From DATGMB01 sp035293845 (GTDB taxonomy: Bacteria; Acidobacteriota; Terriglobia; Bryobacterales; Bryobacteraceae): 50,346 nt of DNA. How positions within the stretch are numbered: the stretch's first letter is position 1; every line of letters starts with the position of its first letter. Made by a program: the position numbers and the translations under genes. Where the stretch lies: contig DATGMB010000033.1 of NCBI GenBank assembly GCA_035293845.1, forward strand, positions 1-50,346. Direction: 5' to 3'. This document shows, piece after piece, positions 27,474 through 34,919 of this stretch. Under the pieces are notes generated by a model. The model did not search any database, had not been told where the DNA came from, and saw only the letters and a program-made list of their open reading frames with translations.

Positions 27474-29264
27474 TTATTCCTTCACTTCCACCTGAATCGT
27501 TTTGACGCCGGAGATCACCATGCCGCCTCCGTCGAGCTCCATTTCCGCGATCTTCGAGTTCTTCACCTGCGTGATGCCGGCCAGTGACGACTGCGAGCCC
27601 GCAAGCACCAGGGCCACCGAGGCGGGCGGATCGGGCAGGTCCGCGCCCGCGAGCTGATAGGCCGGGTCCGCGCGCCAGACGCGCACGTAGGCCTTGGTGT
27701 TCGGGTGGAGATGATTGACGGTGCTGATGATCTGGGCCGCCGAATAGGGCGTCGCGGTGAGAATCTGGCGGAAGTCGGAAATGTTCGCCGTGTTCGCATC
27801 GGCCACGGTGAAATTCAGGGTGCCCGGAGGTGCGCCGATCGGAACGGCATAATCGATGCGGCGCACGGTCTCGGCGCCGTCCTCGCCCGCCAGCGTCACG
27901 TGGAGTGTCAGGCGGTCGCCGGGCCGCACCTCGTGCCGCGACGCGGTGACGTTTTCGATGGAAAGCTGCTTCTTGCGGTCGAAGGCTTCGATGCGGATCG
28001 CGGCGGACTTCAACTGAAGCGAGGTGAAGCCGCTTTGCATCACGTACGCCACCGGGACCGCCGCGGAAAGCGACGCCAGCATGGCGGAACCGTTATCGGC
28101 CGTGTACATGTTGTCGAGCCGGACGGGCGCCGGTGCGTTCTGGAACTCGACTTCACCTGAAATGCGCAGCGAACCGGCGCCGGTGGTGCGCTCCGTGGCG
28201 TCGATGCTGGAAAATACGGCCATTTGCAGGAGAAGCGGCGAGAGCAGCGCGTCATTGACCATCTGCACGCGGTAGGTTTCGACCGGCGTGCCGCCGCGCG
28301 CGACGCTGATGGTCACGGGGACGAGCGGCACGGAGCGGCCGAGCTCGCCGGCAATGGCGGTATCGCGATCCTGGTAGATGGCGCCCATCCACTCGCGCGC
28401 GGCGCTGAGCTTGAACGCGGTGTTGACGTTGGGGATGAGGGCGATGACGTCGGCACGTGCGAACGGGAGCGCGGTGGAGCCGACATCGAGGAAACGGTGG
28501 CCGAAGGCGTAAATGCGGTTGCCGTCGATATAGGTGACGGTGCCGTCGGCGGCCACGCTGAAATCGCCAGAGAGGAGCTGGACGCTGATCATCGAGCCGG
28601 GCTTGAGGTCGGCCGGGTTGCCCATGCCGGGCTGGATACGCGCGCCGGCAGTGACGGCCTGCCGTGGTTCGAGACCGAGCGGCCGGAGCTGCGGCGCAAA
28701 GGCATCCAAGGTGGCGCGGGTGAATCCGCCGAAGGAGAGCGGGGTGGAGATATCGATCATGCGGCCGTCGCCCGCCGAAACGGGCTCGGGATGGGTGAAG
28801 GGGCGGGTGAGATCGGCGCGTCCTTCGGGTCCGGCGAAGGCGAGGAGCGGGCGGCGCGAGAGATCGGCATCGCCCAGCGGATTATTCGCGGGCCGCAGCA
28901 TCTCTTCGATCGGGCGAATGCCGGCGATCGGATCTTTAGAAAAAGGAAAAGCGAGCGCGACGGCGCCGGCAAGGCGGCCGTCGAGGTAAACCGGGCTGCC
29001 GCTCATCCCCTGCATGACGCCAGTGTGTTCCAGCGGGCCGCCGGAAAGCCGCGCCAGGATCAGGGATTCCTTGGGGCCGAAATTTTCGAGTACGCCGAGT
29101 ATTTCGACCTGGAATTCATCGATGCGGGAGCCGGAAAAAACCGTGCGCCCCACGCCGTGCATGCCGGGGCGGACGTCCTTCAGCGGGAAAAAATGCGGAG
29201 CCGCGGTTTGCGCGGGTAAAACACCGGCGAGCGCGAAAACCGCCGGCACCACGGAGCGGAGCAC
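27474..29264 (-). CDS. SpoIVB-like (peptidase S55) secreted protease
   Basis: 596 residues from GTG at 29264; the start rests on the signal peptide (LRSVVPAVFALAGVLPAQTAA) since Shine-Dalgarno is weak. The nucleophile is probably Ser88 in VMQGMSGSPVYLDGRLAGAV, the S55 motif. The usual catalytic His of the family is expected in an ALGHxI context; here it is H256 in RIYAFGHRFLDVG, so the order (Ser then His) is opposite to SpoIVB (His then Ser). The remaining 330 residues form beta-rich domains. The frame continues upstream to 29480 only as antisense of the tRNA. It is 2 bp before the beta-propeller gene, hence a two-gene unit. Confidence 0.8.
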   Translation of the reverse strand: MLRSVVPAVFALAGVLPAQTAAPHFFPLKDVRPGMHGVGRTVFSGSRIDEFQVEILGVLENFGPKESLILARLSGGPLEHTGVMQGMSGSPVYLDGRLAGAVALAFPFSKDPIAGIRPIEEMLRPANNPLGDADLSRRPLLAFAGPEGRADLTRPFTHPEPVSAGDGRMIDISTPLSFGGFTRATLDAFAPQLRPLGLEPRQAVTAGARIQPGMGNPADLKPGSMISVQLLSGDFSVAADGTVTYIDGNRIYAFGHRFLDVGSTALPFARADVIALIPNVNTAFKLSAAREWMGAIYQDRDTAIAGELGRSVPLVPVTISVARGGTPVETYRVQMVNDALLSPLLLQMAVFSSIDATERTTGAGSLRISGEVEFQNAPAPVRLDNMYTADNGSAMLASLSAAVPVAYVMQSGFTSLQLKSAAIRIEAFDRKKQLSIENVTASRHEVRPGDRLTLHVTLAGEDGAETVRRIDYAVPIGAPPGTLNFTVADANTANISDFRQILTATPYSAAQIISTVNHLHPNTKAYVRVWRADPAYQLAGADLPDPPASVALVLAGSQSSLAGITQVKNSKIAEMELDGGGMVISGVKTIQVEVKE

Positions 29265-29346
29265 ACAACCATTGTACTCGGGCGGAAAGAGCGGAAGAGA
29301 TGTAACGCGCTGTTGACCGAACCGGAGCCGTGAGCTAGCATAGTGT

Positions 29347-29423
<77 letters not shown>

Positions 29424-29682
29424 AGATTCTAAAGCAATTCTTGGTTTCGCAGCCCTCCAGACCCCACCGATTCCTAACACATTCCTAACGAAAAGTTCGG
29501 CAGCGCTGTGCCCGTTCTTCTACCGCAGCGCGTCCATCTAATTCTCCAGCCCGGCCCGCTCCTCGCGCGCCTCCGCCGGCTCAATCCCATTTGAGTTCTC
29601 GGACGGCACAGTCCGTCAGGTCAACGTTCGCCTGATTGCGAGCTACTGTTGCCGCCGGATCCAGGCTTTCCGGACGGTCACC

Positions 29683-30102
29683 GTGGGGGATCTGCTCTTT
29701 TCCGAGCAAGTGTTCCGGTCGCGGATTCGGCAGCGGAAGTTCAAAGGCGTCGACGTTAACGGGGCGCCGTTCAAGGCGTATAGCACCAGGGGACCCTACT
29801 ACTTCTATCCGAACCGGGATGTCGGGCCGATGCGGGGCGAGCGCGCGACGCCGGAGATCCGGCAGGCGCGGAAGACGGCGGCCGAGAACCGGCACAGAAA
29901 GATCGGGCGCAAGGGAAAGCGGACGCCATATGGCGTCCGGTACGACAGCTACGCGGCGGCGAAGGCGGCGCACGGCGTTTCGGTGGTCGAACTAGAGGCA
30001 TCTCCCGGCGCGGACTCGTGTCCGCTTGCCCTGGTATACCTTGGAATCATCGAACGATTCCGCCGCTTGCCGAATCGCGGACTTCACGCGGAGAACGCAT
30101 GA
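29683..30102 (+). CDS. Phage virion morphogenesis-like remnant
   Basis: 139 residues from GTG at 29683. The in-frame reading continues upstream (IASYCCRRIQAFRTVTV) to a stop at 29536-29538 without an ATG. The stretch FKGVDVNGAPFKAYSTRGPY resembles the phage tail-completion/virion morphogenesis family (gpS type), where a 'G.DV.G.PF.PYS' box follows Arg-rich helices. The C-terminal 40 residues (after ELEAS) match nothing and read through to the start of the next gene, so the original end is probably lost. It lies 260 bp downstream of the initiator tRNA, a common integration site. I think it is a decayed prophage remnant; expression is uncertain. Confidence 0.45.
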   Translation: MGDLLFSEQVFRSRIRQRKFKGVDVNGAPFKAYSTRGPYYFYPNRDVGPMRGERATPEIRQARKTAAENRHRKIGRKGKRTPYGVRYDSYAAAKAAHGVSVVELEASPGADSCPLALVYLGIIERFRRLPNRGLHAENA

Positions 30103-30878
30103 TTTCAACAAGAGCCGCGACGTGGCTGCTGGTTCTGATGGCGGCTGTCATCGCAGCCATCGCCCTGGCGCTCCCGCCGATACCGCAGCCCCAGTGGTAT
30201 CACACCTTCGCCGACCAGCGGAGGTTCTGGGGGATTCCCAATTTCAACAACGTGGTTTCCAATCTTCCCTTCGCCGCGGTTGGATTCTGGGGCCTCGTGT
30301 TCCTGAAACGCGCCGGGTCGAGAAACGAAATACACTTCCTCGACCGGCGAGAGAGCTGGCCGTACTGGCCCGTCTTTGCCGCGCTCATCCTTACGGCGGC
30401 CGGGTCCTCTTACTATCACCTGCATCCCGATAACAGGACGCTGGTGTGGGACCGGCTGCCGCTCGTGATCGCGTTCCTGTCGCTGTTGGCGGCGATCATC
30501 GCTGAGCGCATGAGCTTGCGGGCGGGACTGCTGCTCATGCCTTTGCTCATATCCATCGGCGTGGCCAGCGTATGGCAGTGGCGCATCAGTGAAATCCGCG
30601 GCGCGGGCGATTTGCGCTTTTACTCGGCCGTGCAATTGTACTCCGTGCTCTTTCTGCTGGTCGCGCTCTTTCTCCCATCCCGATATACGCGGCGATGGGA
30701 CTTGGCGACTGTGGTGGGCCTCTATGTCCTGGCCAAGATTCTGGAGGCGCTGGACCGGCCGATTTTCAAATTGGGCTATGTCGTGAGCGGGCACACGCTC
30801 AAACACCTCGCAGCGGCGGGCGCCGGCTACTGGATCGTTCGCATGCTGCAGAAGCGGCGGCCTCTGGACGCTAGCTAG
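30099..30878 (+). CDS. Ceramidase-like (CREST superfamily) membrane protein
   Basis: 259 residues, ATG with CGGAGA just upstream, 4-bp overlap with the preceding frame. Seven hydrophobic segments. The motif SSYYHLHPDN followed by LVWDRLPLVIAFLSL and, in the last segment, SGHTLKHLAAAGAGY holds the Ser/His, Asp and His pairs of the CREST hydrolases (alkaline ceramidase, PAQR). In ceramidases these bind a zinc that hydrolyses the lipid amide. Bacterial relatives are mostly untested. It is convergent with the DUF4105 gene and overlaps its 3' end by 4 bp. Confidence 0.75.
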   Translation: MISTRAATWLLVLMAAVIAAIALALPPIPQPQWYHTFADQRRFWGIPNFNNVVSNLPFAAVGFWGLVFLKRAGSRNEIHFLDRRESWPYWPVFAALILTAAGSSYYHLHPDNRTLVWDRLPLVIAFLSLLAAIIAERMSLRAGLLLMPLLISIGVASVWQWRISEIRGAGDLRFYSAVQLYSVLFLLVALFLPSRYTRRWDLATVVGLYVLAKILEALDRPIFKLGYVVSGHTLKHLAAAGAGYWIVRMLQKRRPLDAS

Positions 30879-31885
30879 TGGCTAAGTGCGGCCGCGGATT
30901 GCCGTGGCGGGACGGCAGCGCGAATTCGCTCGGAAAAATCCGGGGAGTTATCGGCGGCGTCGGCCGCATCGTTGATCCTGGACCGCGGACGGAGATCCCG
31001 GAAAGGCAGATCGGTGTCCAGCAAGCCGAGACTGTAGAGGTAGCTATCGACGAAGCCATTGAGGACGTAACGGAAGTCGAAACCTCGCACCTTGCCTGCG
31101 ATACGTAAATACCGCACGATGTTGATGGTGCAACTATTCGTCAGCAAATTGTAGAACTCCGGCCGGCCGGCAAGCTGGTTGATCCTGTCGAGGTAAATCC
31201 GGAATAGCTTTCGCGCCCTGTCTGGCGTGGTGCGGATGTGGTAGAGATAGACGTCTTCGCGCCGGAAATTGGTTCGCACCCGCACCAGATCGCGCTCGTT
31301 GCCGACGACGTAAATCAACTCGAATTGTTTGAAAAGCGAAGCGATGGGCGCGAAACTTTGCCCTACTTGCGGCCGCGTTTCGATTGAAACGCAAACCGGA
31401 GGGGCGTTATCGAAGTTGAAACTCAGAAAGGTGTGCGCCACCGGCCCGATCAGGAAATAGGAAACGAAGAAATCGATGGAGGTCAGGTGCGAGACCGAGA
31501 CCTCACGCTCCTCGTAGCGGACCGTGAAATCGTCCCGGCCGCGGTAATCGAAATCGCGAACGCCCGTGATGCTCACCCGGTCGCCATCGATGGCCGCCCG
31601 CGGCATCACTTTCACCTCGGGGCGCCATGGACGATCGTGCGTGGGACGGATCGAAAGGAACCAAACCAGCACGCAGGCAAACAATCCGGCAAAGAGCAAA
31701 AGCGAACGCCGCTTGCGCGCCAGCCATAATGCCCAGATGCTAAAGGCCGCGAAGGCCAGAGCCAGCCCGAACAGCAGCCAGTGCCATGGCAGATTCGAGT
31801 AATAGATGGCAAGGCTTGCCCAGAGCGCGACTCCGGCTCTGAAAATCGAGCTGACACTGGCGAGCAGCCATCTCAATGGCTTCAT
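30875..31885 (-). CDS. DUF4105 (Lnb-type) periplasmic lipid-acyl protein
   Basis: 336 residues. Three N-terminal membrane segments (about 10-27, 35-55, 63-78), then a periplasmic domain. H151 (IGPVAHTFLSFNFDN) and C252 (LLTNSCTINIVRYL) fit the conserved His and Cys of DUF4105, the fold of lipoprotein N-acylation transferase Lnb and its TIM-like relatives. Known Lnb moves an acyl chain from one lipoprotein chain to the N-terminal Cys; whether this one does is unproven. The 3' end overlaps that of the ceramidase-like gene. Confidence 0.8.
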   Translation of the reverse strand: MKPLRWLLASVSSIFRAGVALWASLAIYYSNLPWHWLLFGLALAFAAFSIWALWLARKRRSLLLFAGLFACVLVWFLSIRPTHDRPWRPEVKVMPRAAIDGDRVSITGVRDFDYRGRDDFTVRYEEREVSVSHLTSIDFFVSYFLIGPVAHTFLSFNFDNAPPVCVSIETRPQVGQSFAPIASLFKQFELIYVVGNERDLVRVRTNFRREDVYLYHIRTTPDRARKLFRIYLDRINQLAGRPEFYNLLTNSCTINIVRYLRIAGKVRGFDFRYVLNGFVDSYLYSLGLLDTDLPFRDLRPRSRINDAADAADNSPDFSERIRAAVPPRQSAAALSH

Positions 31886-32050
31886 GGGCCACTGCGCGAA
31901 GCCGGCCCGGGGCGCGATTCACTGCGGCATGCCGGCGCTGTGGCTGTTTCGTCCGGGTCCTTCTGCTTCGATTCCAAGGATAGCGCCGCCACGCGCCGCG
32001 TTCCAGCCGGTTTGTGGCTCCGGACACTTCACGCCGGGGCGATGCAGCCC

Positions 32051-32407
32051 TCAGATTCCAAAATGGCCCCAGGGCGATTTGCGTGTTTCGGCCGGAGGTC
32101 CGGACCGGTGGCGGGGCGCCTTGCGCGCATTGACGCGCTGGGTGTCGGCCAGTGCTTTGGCTTCGGCGTAGGCGCGAACGTCGGCAGAGGTCAACTCGTG
32201 CTCACCGTCCCAGCCTCGTTCCAAGTCGGCGGTCAGTTTGTTTCCGGAGAGGACAGGGCCTTCCTGAATGCCGACGCTATGGTCGCGGAAGACGGCGATA
32301 TCCGCGGTTACTGAGACTTCCTTCTGCTGGCGTCCGTCACTGCGCACGTCGAAGCGGTAGACGCGGGAGTTTTGCCTCTGGTCAAAGCCGAGATACCGGA
32401 TCTCCAC
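32051..32407 (-). CDS. Small conserved hypothetical protein
   Basis: 118 residues, GTG start with AAAGGGG upstream. Begins MEIRYLGFDQRQNSRVYRFDV and ends in a basic tail (KAPRHRSGPPAETRKSP). Strand-rich N-terminus, helix at 75-95 (LTSADVRAYAEAKALAD). I recall similar short proteins in Acidobacteriota but no function. It is 30 bp after the 65-residue gene in the same direction. Confidence 0.65.
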   Translation of the reverse strand: MEIRYLGFDQRQNSRVYRFDVRSDGRQQKEVSVTADIAVFRDHSVGIQEGPVLSGNKLTADLERGWDGEHELTSADVRAYAEAKALADTQRVNARKAPRHRSGPPAETRKSPWGHFGI

Positions 32408-32437
32408 AGTTGCCCCTTTCAGACGATCGAGGATGCC

Positions 32438-32635
32438 TCAATCTCCAGCCGACTGGTCTGCTGCCGGATCAGATGCCACAGCGTTCTCGCTCGTATCGGC
32501 TGCATCGGCATCGCCATCTGAGCCGCTGGCGATTCCGAGAGCCTTGCGCGCTTTGATTTCCTTGCGCTTGGCTGCCTTATCCCTTTGGCGTTCCAGCCGC
32601 CGCATTTCCTTCTGGCGCTTCTTGAACGTCTCCAT
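32438..32635 (-). CDS. Small charged coiled-coil protein
   Basis: 65 residues starting METFKKRQKEMRRLERQRDK, Lys/Arg/Glu-rich helix (1-34), then an acidic Ala/Asp-rich tail. The Shine-Dalgarno GAGAGGA is strong. Codon pattern and placement between the RRM gene and the 118-residue gene support a real gene; three small genes here could form a unit. The basic helix may bind nucleic acid. Confidence 0.65.
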   Translation of the reverse strand: METFKKRQKEMRRLERQRDKAAKRKEIKARKALGIASGSDGDADAADTSENAVASDPAADQSAGD

Positions 32636-32709
32636 CGTGGTCCTCTCTTCGAAAGCCGTACCTTAGAGCGCGCGGCCGCACCTTCGATGGGCGGCCGCCG
32701 CTTGAAGCG

Positions 32710-33057
32710 TTACCAGCGCGGTTCGCGCCGTTGGCGGGCGAAACCGCCGCCGTTGCCGCGGCCGCCACCGTTAGGGCGGCCACCGCCGTAGCTGCGGCCA
32801 CCGCCACCCTGGACCTTGGGGCGGGCTTCGTTAACGTTCATGGCGCGGCCGTCGAGGTCTGCGCCGTTCAGGGCGGCGATCGCCCGGTCGGCCTCCTCGG
32901 TGTTGCTCATCTCGACAAAGGCAAAACCGCGGGAGCGGCCCGTGTCACGATCGGTCACCAGGTTTACGCGATCCACTGTTCCATACTGTTCGAACATCGA
33001 ACGCACGGAGGAATCGGTAGCGGCAAAATCCAGATTGCCTACGAAAATATTCTTCAT
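32710..33057 (-). CDS. RRM RNA-binding protein
   Basis: 115 residues. One RNA recognition motif (residues 1-78): RNP2 IFVGNL (4-9) and RNP1 RGFAFVEM (43-50), with the usual order beta-alpha-beta-beta-alpha-beta. A Gly/Arg-rich tail follows (GGGGRSYGGGRPNGGGRG), as in cyanobacterial and acidobacterial Rbp proteins, many of which respond to cold. Single-stranded RNA binding in the cytoplasm is very likely. The gap upstream (33058-33376) may hold its promoter. Confidence 0.93.
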   Translation of the reverse strand: MKNIFVGNLDFAATDSSVRSMFEQYGTVDRVNLVTDRDTGRSRGFAFVEMSNTEEADRAIAALNGADLDGRAMNVNEARPKVQGGGGRSYGGGRPNGGGRGNGGGFARQRREPRW

Positions 33058-33376
33058 TTCTACTCTTCTTTCTGTCTTTCAATTGTGCGGGCAAAACGAG
33101 GCAGATCAGGACAGCCAAGCTCTGGCGGGACTATTAAAAGGCACTTTCAGCATACCACGAGTCAGCGGCGCGAATCCAGGCCGCCGAGTCCATCGCAGAG
33201 GTGCTCTCCTTCCGGCGCGTAGTAAAGGCCAGGAGAGCGCAGCGCCTTTGCGCGGTAGGACACAACGTAGGGCGGATGACCGAGGGCACCCCTGGGGCGA
33301 CTGGCTTGGCGGCAAGTGATTCGGGTGAAAACCTGATGAGGTTTGCAGCGTGTTTTCAATCCCTCATGACTTGCCT
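33058..33376. other. Intergenic region without a supported gene
   Basis: About 320 bp between the RRM gene and the SnoaL-like gene, both on the minus strand. Short frames cross it, but none has a start, Shine-Dalgarno or recognised peptide. It is probably the leader and promoter region of the RRM gene; I see no clear -35/-10 pair and no terminator. Confidence 0.5.
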
Positions 33377-34423
33377 CTATTTGTTGCCGTGGAGGTTGCC
33401 GCCTTCGTTCAGCCCGAAGGCATAGGCGAACGCCGCCGGATTGTAGTACTCGCGGAAGAGCTTGATCTTGCCATTCTCGACTCGGAACAGTCCCCCATAC
33501 CGTTGGTCGTACACCCGGCCGGTGGGCTTGATCTCGCACACGCCGCGATACTCGACAAAAACGGTATGCGGGTCTTGGCTCGGATAGAACACCAGCTCCT
33601 TCGTAAAGTTTGCCTTGCCGCTGTTTTCGGGCCAAGCCGCATAGTGCTTGACGAGGTTAGCTTTCCCCTCGACGCGCTTCGGAAATCCCTCGGGAGAGTA
33701 CGGCATATCCTGCACGGCGTCCTCTGCCCAGACCGAGGCGAACTTTGACATATCCTGCTCCTCAAGACTCGTCAGGAAGTCTCGCACGGCCTGCTGCGTT
33801 CGCTGGCGCTCCAGATATGACACCGGCCGTGAATTGGCCGCGTTTGCGGCGTGCCCGAGCACCTCGCGCGTGCCGGCTTCGTTTTTCAGGTGAAACGTCA
33901 TGGCTGTTATCCGCCATTCGCCGCCAATGTTGGTGAAGCTATAGTCGTAGCTTCCTGTCACCTGCCAGTGCCGGCCTGCGATCCAGTGATCAGCGGTCAC
34001 CTCAGCACTCGCCGCTGCCATGCTACCGTCCACTTTGACCTGAACATTCGAGATCGCGTGGCGGGCGCGGTCGAAACCGGGGAGCAGACCCGCCCAAGCG
34101 GTCATAAGCGCCTGTGGAGTCTTGACCTCCACCTCTCCCCCAAAGGCCGAGGTGTAATCCACGCGGACCCGGCCGGCGTAGAGCTTTTCCAAGCTCTCGA
34201 AGTTACGGCTGTCTGCCAGTGTTGCTACGCTTTCGACGGCAGTCTTGATGGCGGCTTCGTCCGGAGTGCCGGCGACCGCCGCAGTGGTGGTGCTGAGGAT
34301 GAGTGACATTGCCATGGCTCCCGTAATGATCGATTTCGTGTTGGCTGTCTGCGCCTGCCCCGTTTCGTGAGACAAACCGCTAAGACACTGTTGGCCATTC
34401 GCTGCCATTTCATTGTGCCCCAT
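33377..34423 (-). CDS. Secreted protein with two SnoaL-like domains
   Basis: 348 residues from ATG at 34423 (34408 is possible). A signal peptide core SIITGAMAMSLILSTTTAAVAG (given in part) is at about 31-52. Two cone-shaped alpha+beta domains of the SnoaL/NTF2-like fold follow: residues about 55-185 (ESVATLADSRNFESLEKLYAGRV) and about 205-348 (RDFLTSLEEQDMSKFASVWAED). The fold binds small ligands or forms dimers; catalysis is not indicated. The start region directly abuts an IS3 remnant, so its promoter may come from or be disturbed by that element. Confidence 0.8.
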   Translation of the reverse strand: MGHNEMAANGQQCLSGLSHETGQAQTANTKSIITGAMAMSLILSTTTAAVAGTPDEAAIKTAVESVATLADSRNFESLEKLYAGRVRVDYTSAFGGEVEVKTPQALMTAWAGLLPGFDRARHAISNVQVKVDGSMAAASAEVTADHWIAGRHWQVTGSYDYSFTNIGGEWRITAMTFHLKNEAGTREVLGHAANAANSRPVSYLERQRTQQAVRDFLTSLEEQDMSKFASVWAEDAVQDMPYSPEGFPKRVEGKANLVKHYAAWPENSGKANFTKELVFYPSQDPHTVFVEYRGVCEIKPTGRVYDQRYGGLFRVENGKIKLFREYYNPAAFAYAFGLNEGGNLHGNK

Positions 34424-34499
34424 CCCGGAACGGTTTTAGGATGAAGCTGCCGGCAAAGCGGAGACGGGCTCTGCTGGCGACGCCGATCCTCCGCTCCAG

Positions 34500-34662
34500 C
34501 TTGGCTGTTCTGTATCGTCCAGCGCCGCTTTCCGAGTCCCGGAAAGGCGTTGCCCGGTCCTTCGCGGAACTCGCGGCGGCAGCGGTGCAGGAGATGCGGA
34601 TTCACCTCGAATGCCCGCGCCACTTCGGCGATCGAGGAACCCGGCAAGCTCATGGCGTGCAT
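34500..34662 (-). pseudogene. IS3-family transposase OrfA remnant
   Basis: Minus-strand reading gives SSIAEVARAFEVNPHLLHR then FREGPGNAFPGLGKRRW, the helix-turn-helix start of IS3 OrfA ('SIAEVAR.LGV....LHRWRREF.EGP..AFPG.GK'). The frame then shifts: the following peptide appears in another frame as AKLERRIG, which is the normal continuation. There is no OrfB, no complete inverted repeat and no upstream part, so it is an inactive fragment. Confidence 0.7.
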
Positions 34663-34713
34663 TCCGGAACAGTTCCGGCAGATTCCCCGGAGTCGGGGCG
34701 TTTCATTTTTTTC

Positions 34714-34740
34714 TTGACAGCGATTCGGGGCGGCTATATT
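34714..34740 (+). promoter_or_regulatory. Promoter candidate for the TonB-dependent receptor
   Basis: TTGACA (34714-34719) and TATATT (34735-34740) with a 15-bp spacer, within an AT-rich stretch unusual in this window. The leader to the GTG at 34920 would be about 170 nt. The short spacer lowers confidence. Confidence 0.5.
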
Positions 34741-34919
34741 CTGATCCCACGCTTTTCCTTGAATCGTTTCAAGGGTCCGGAGAGCCGCTATGCCGCGACG
34801 ACATTTCCGAAAAGTGCCTGCCAGCGCGAGCGTTCGCGGTCTACCCTCCTCTGATCCTCCCCCACTGCGAAATTACGGAATGCCGCTCCCGTCGGGTTCG
34901 GGAGCGATGGAGGTTAGTC

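Noticed and set aside
33162..33635. 157-codon frame spanning the end of the SnoaL-like gene
   Set aside because: Most of it is an alternate frame of the SnoaL-like gene; the rest lacks a start and known peptide.
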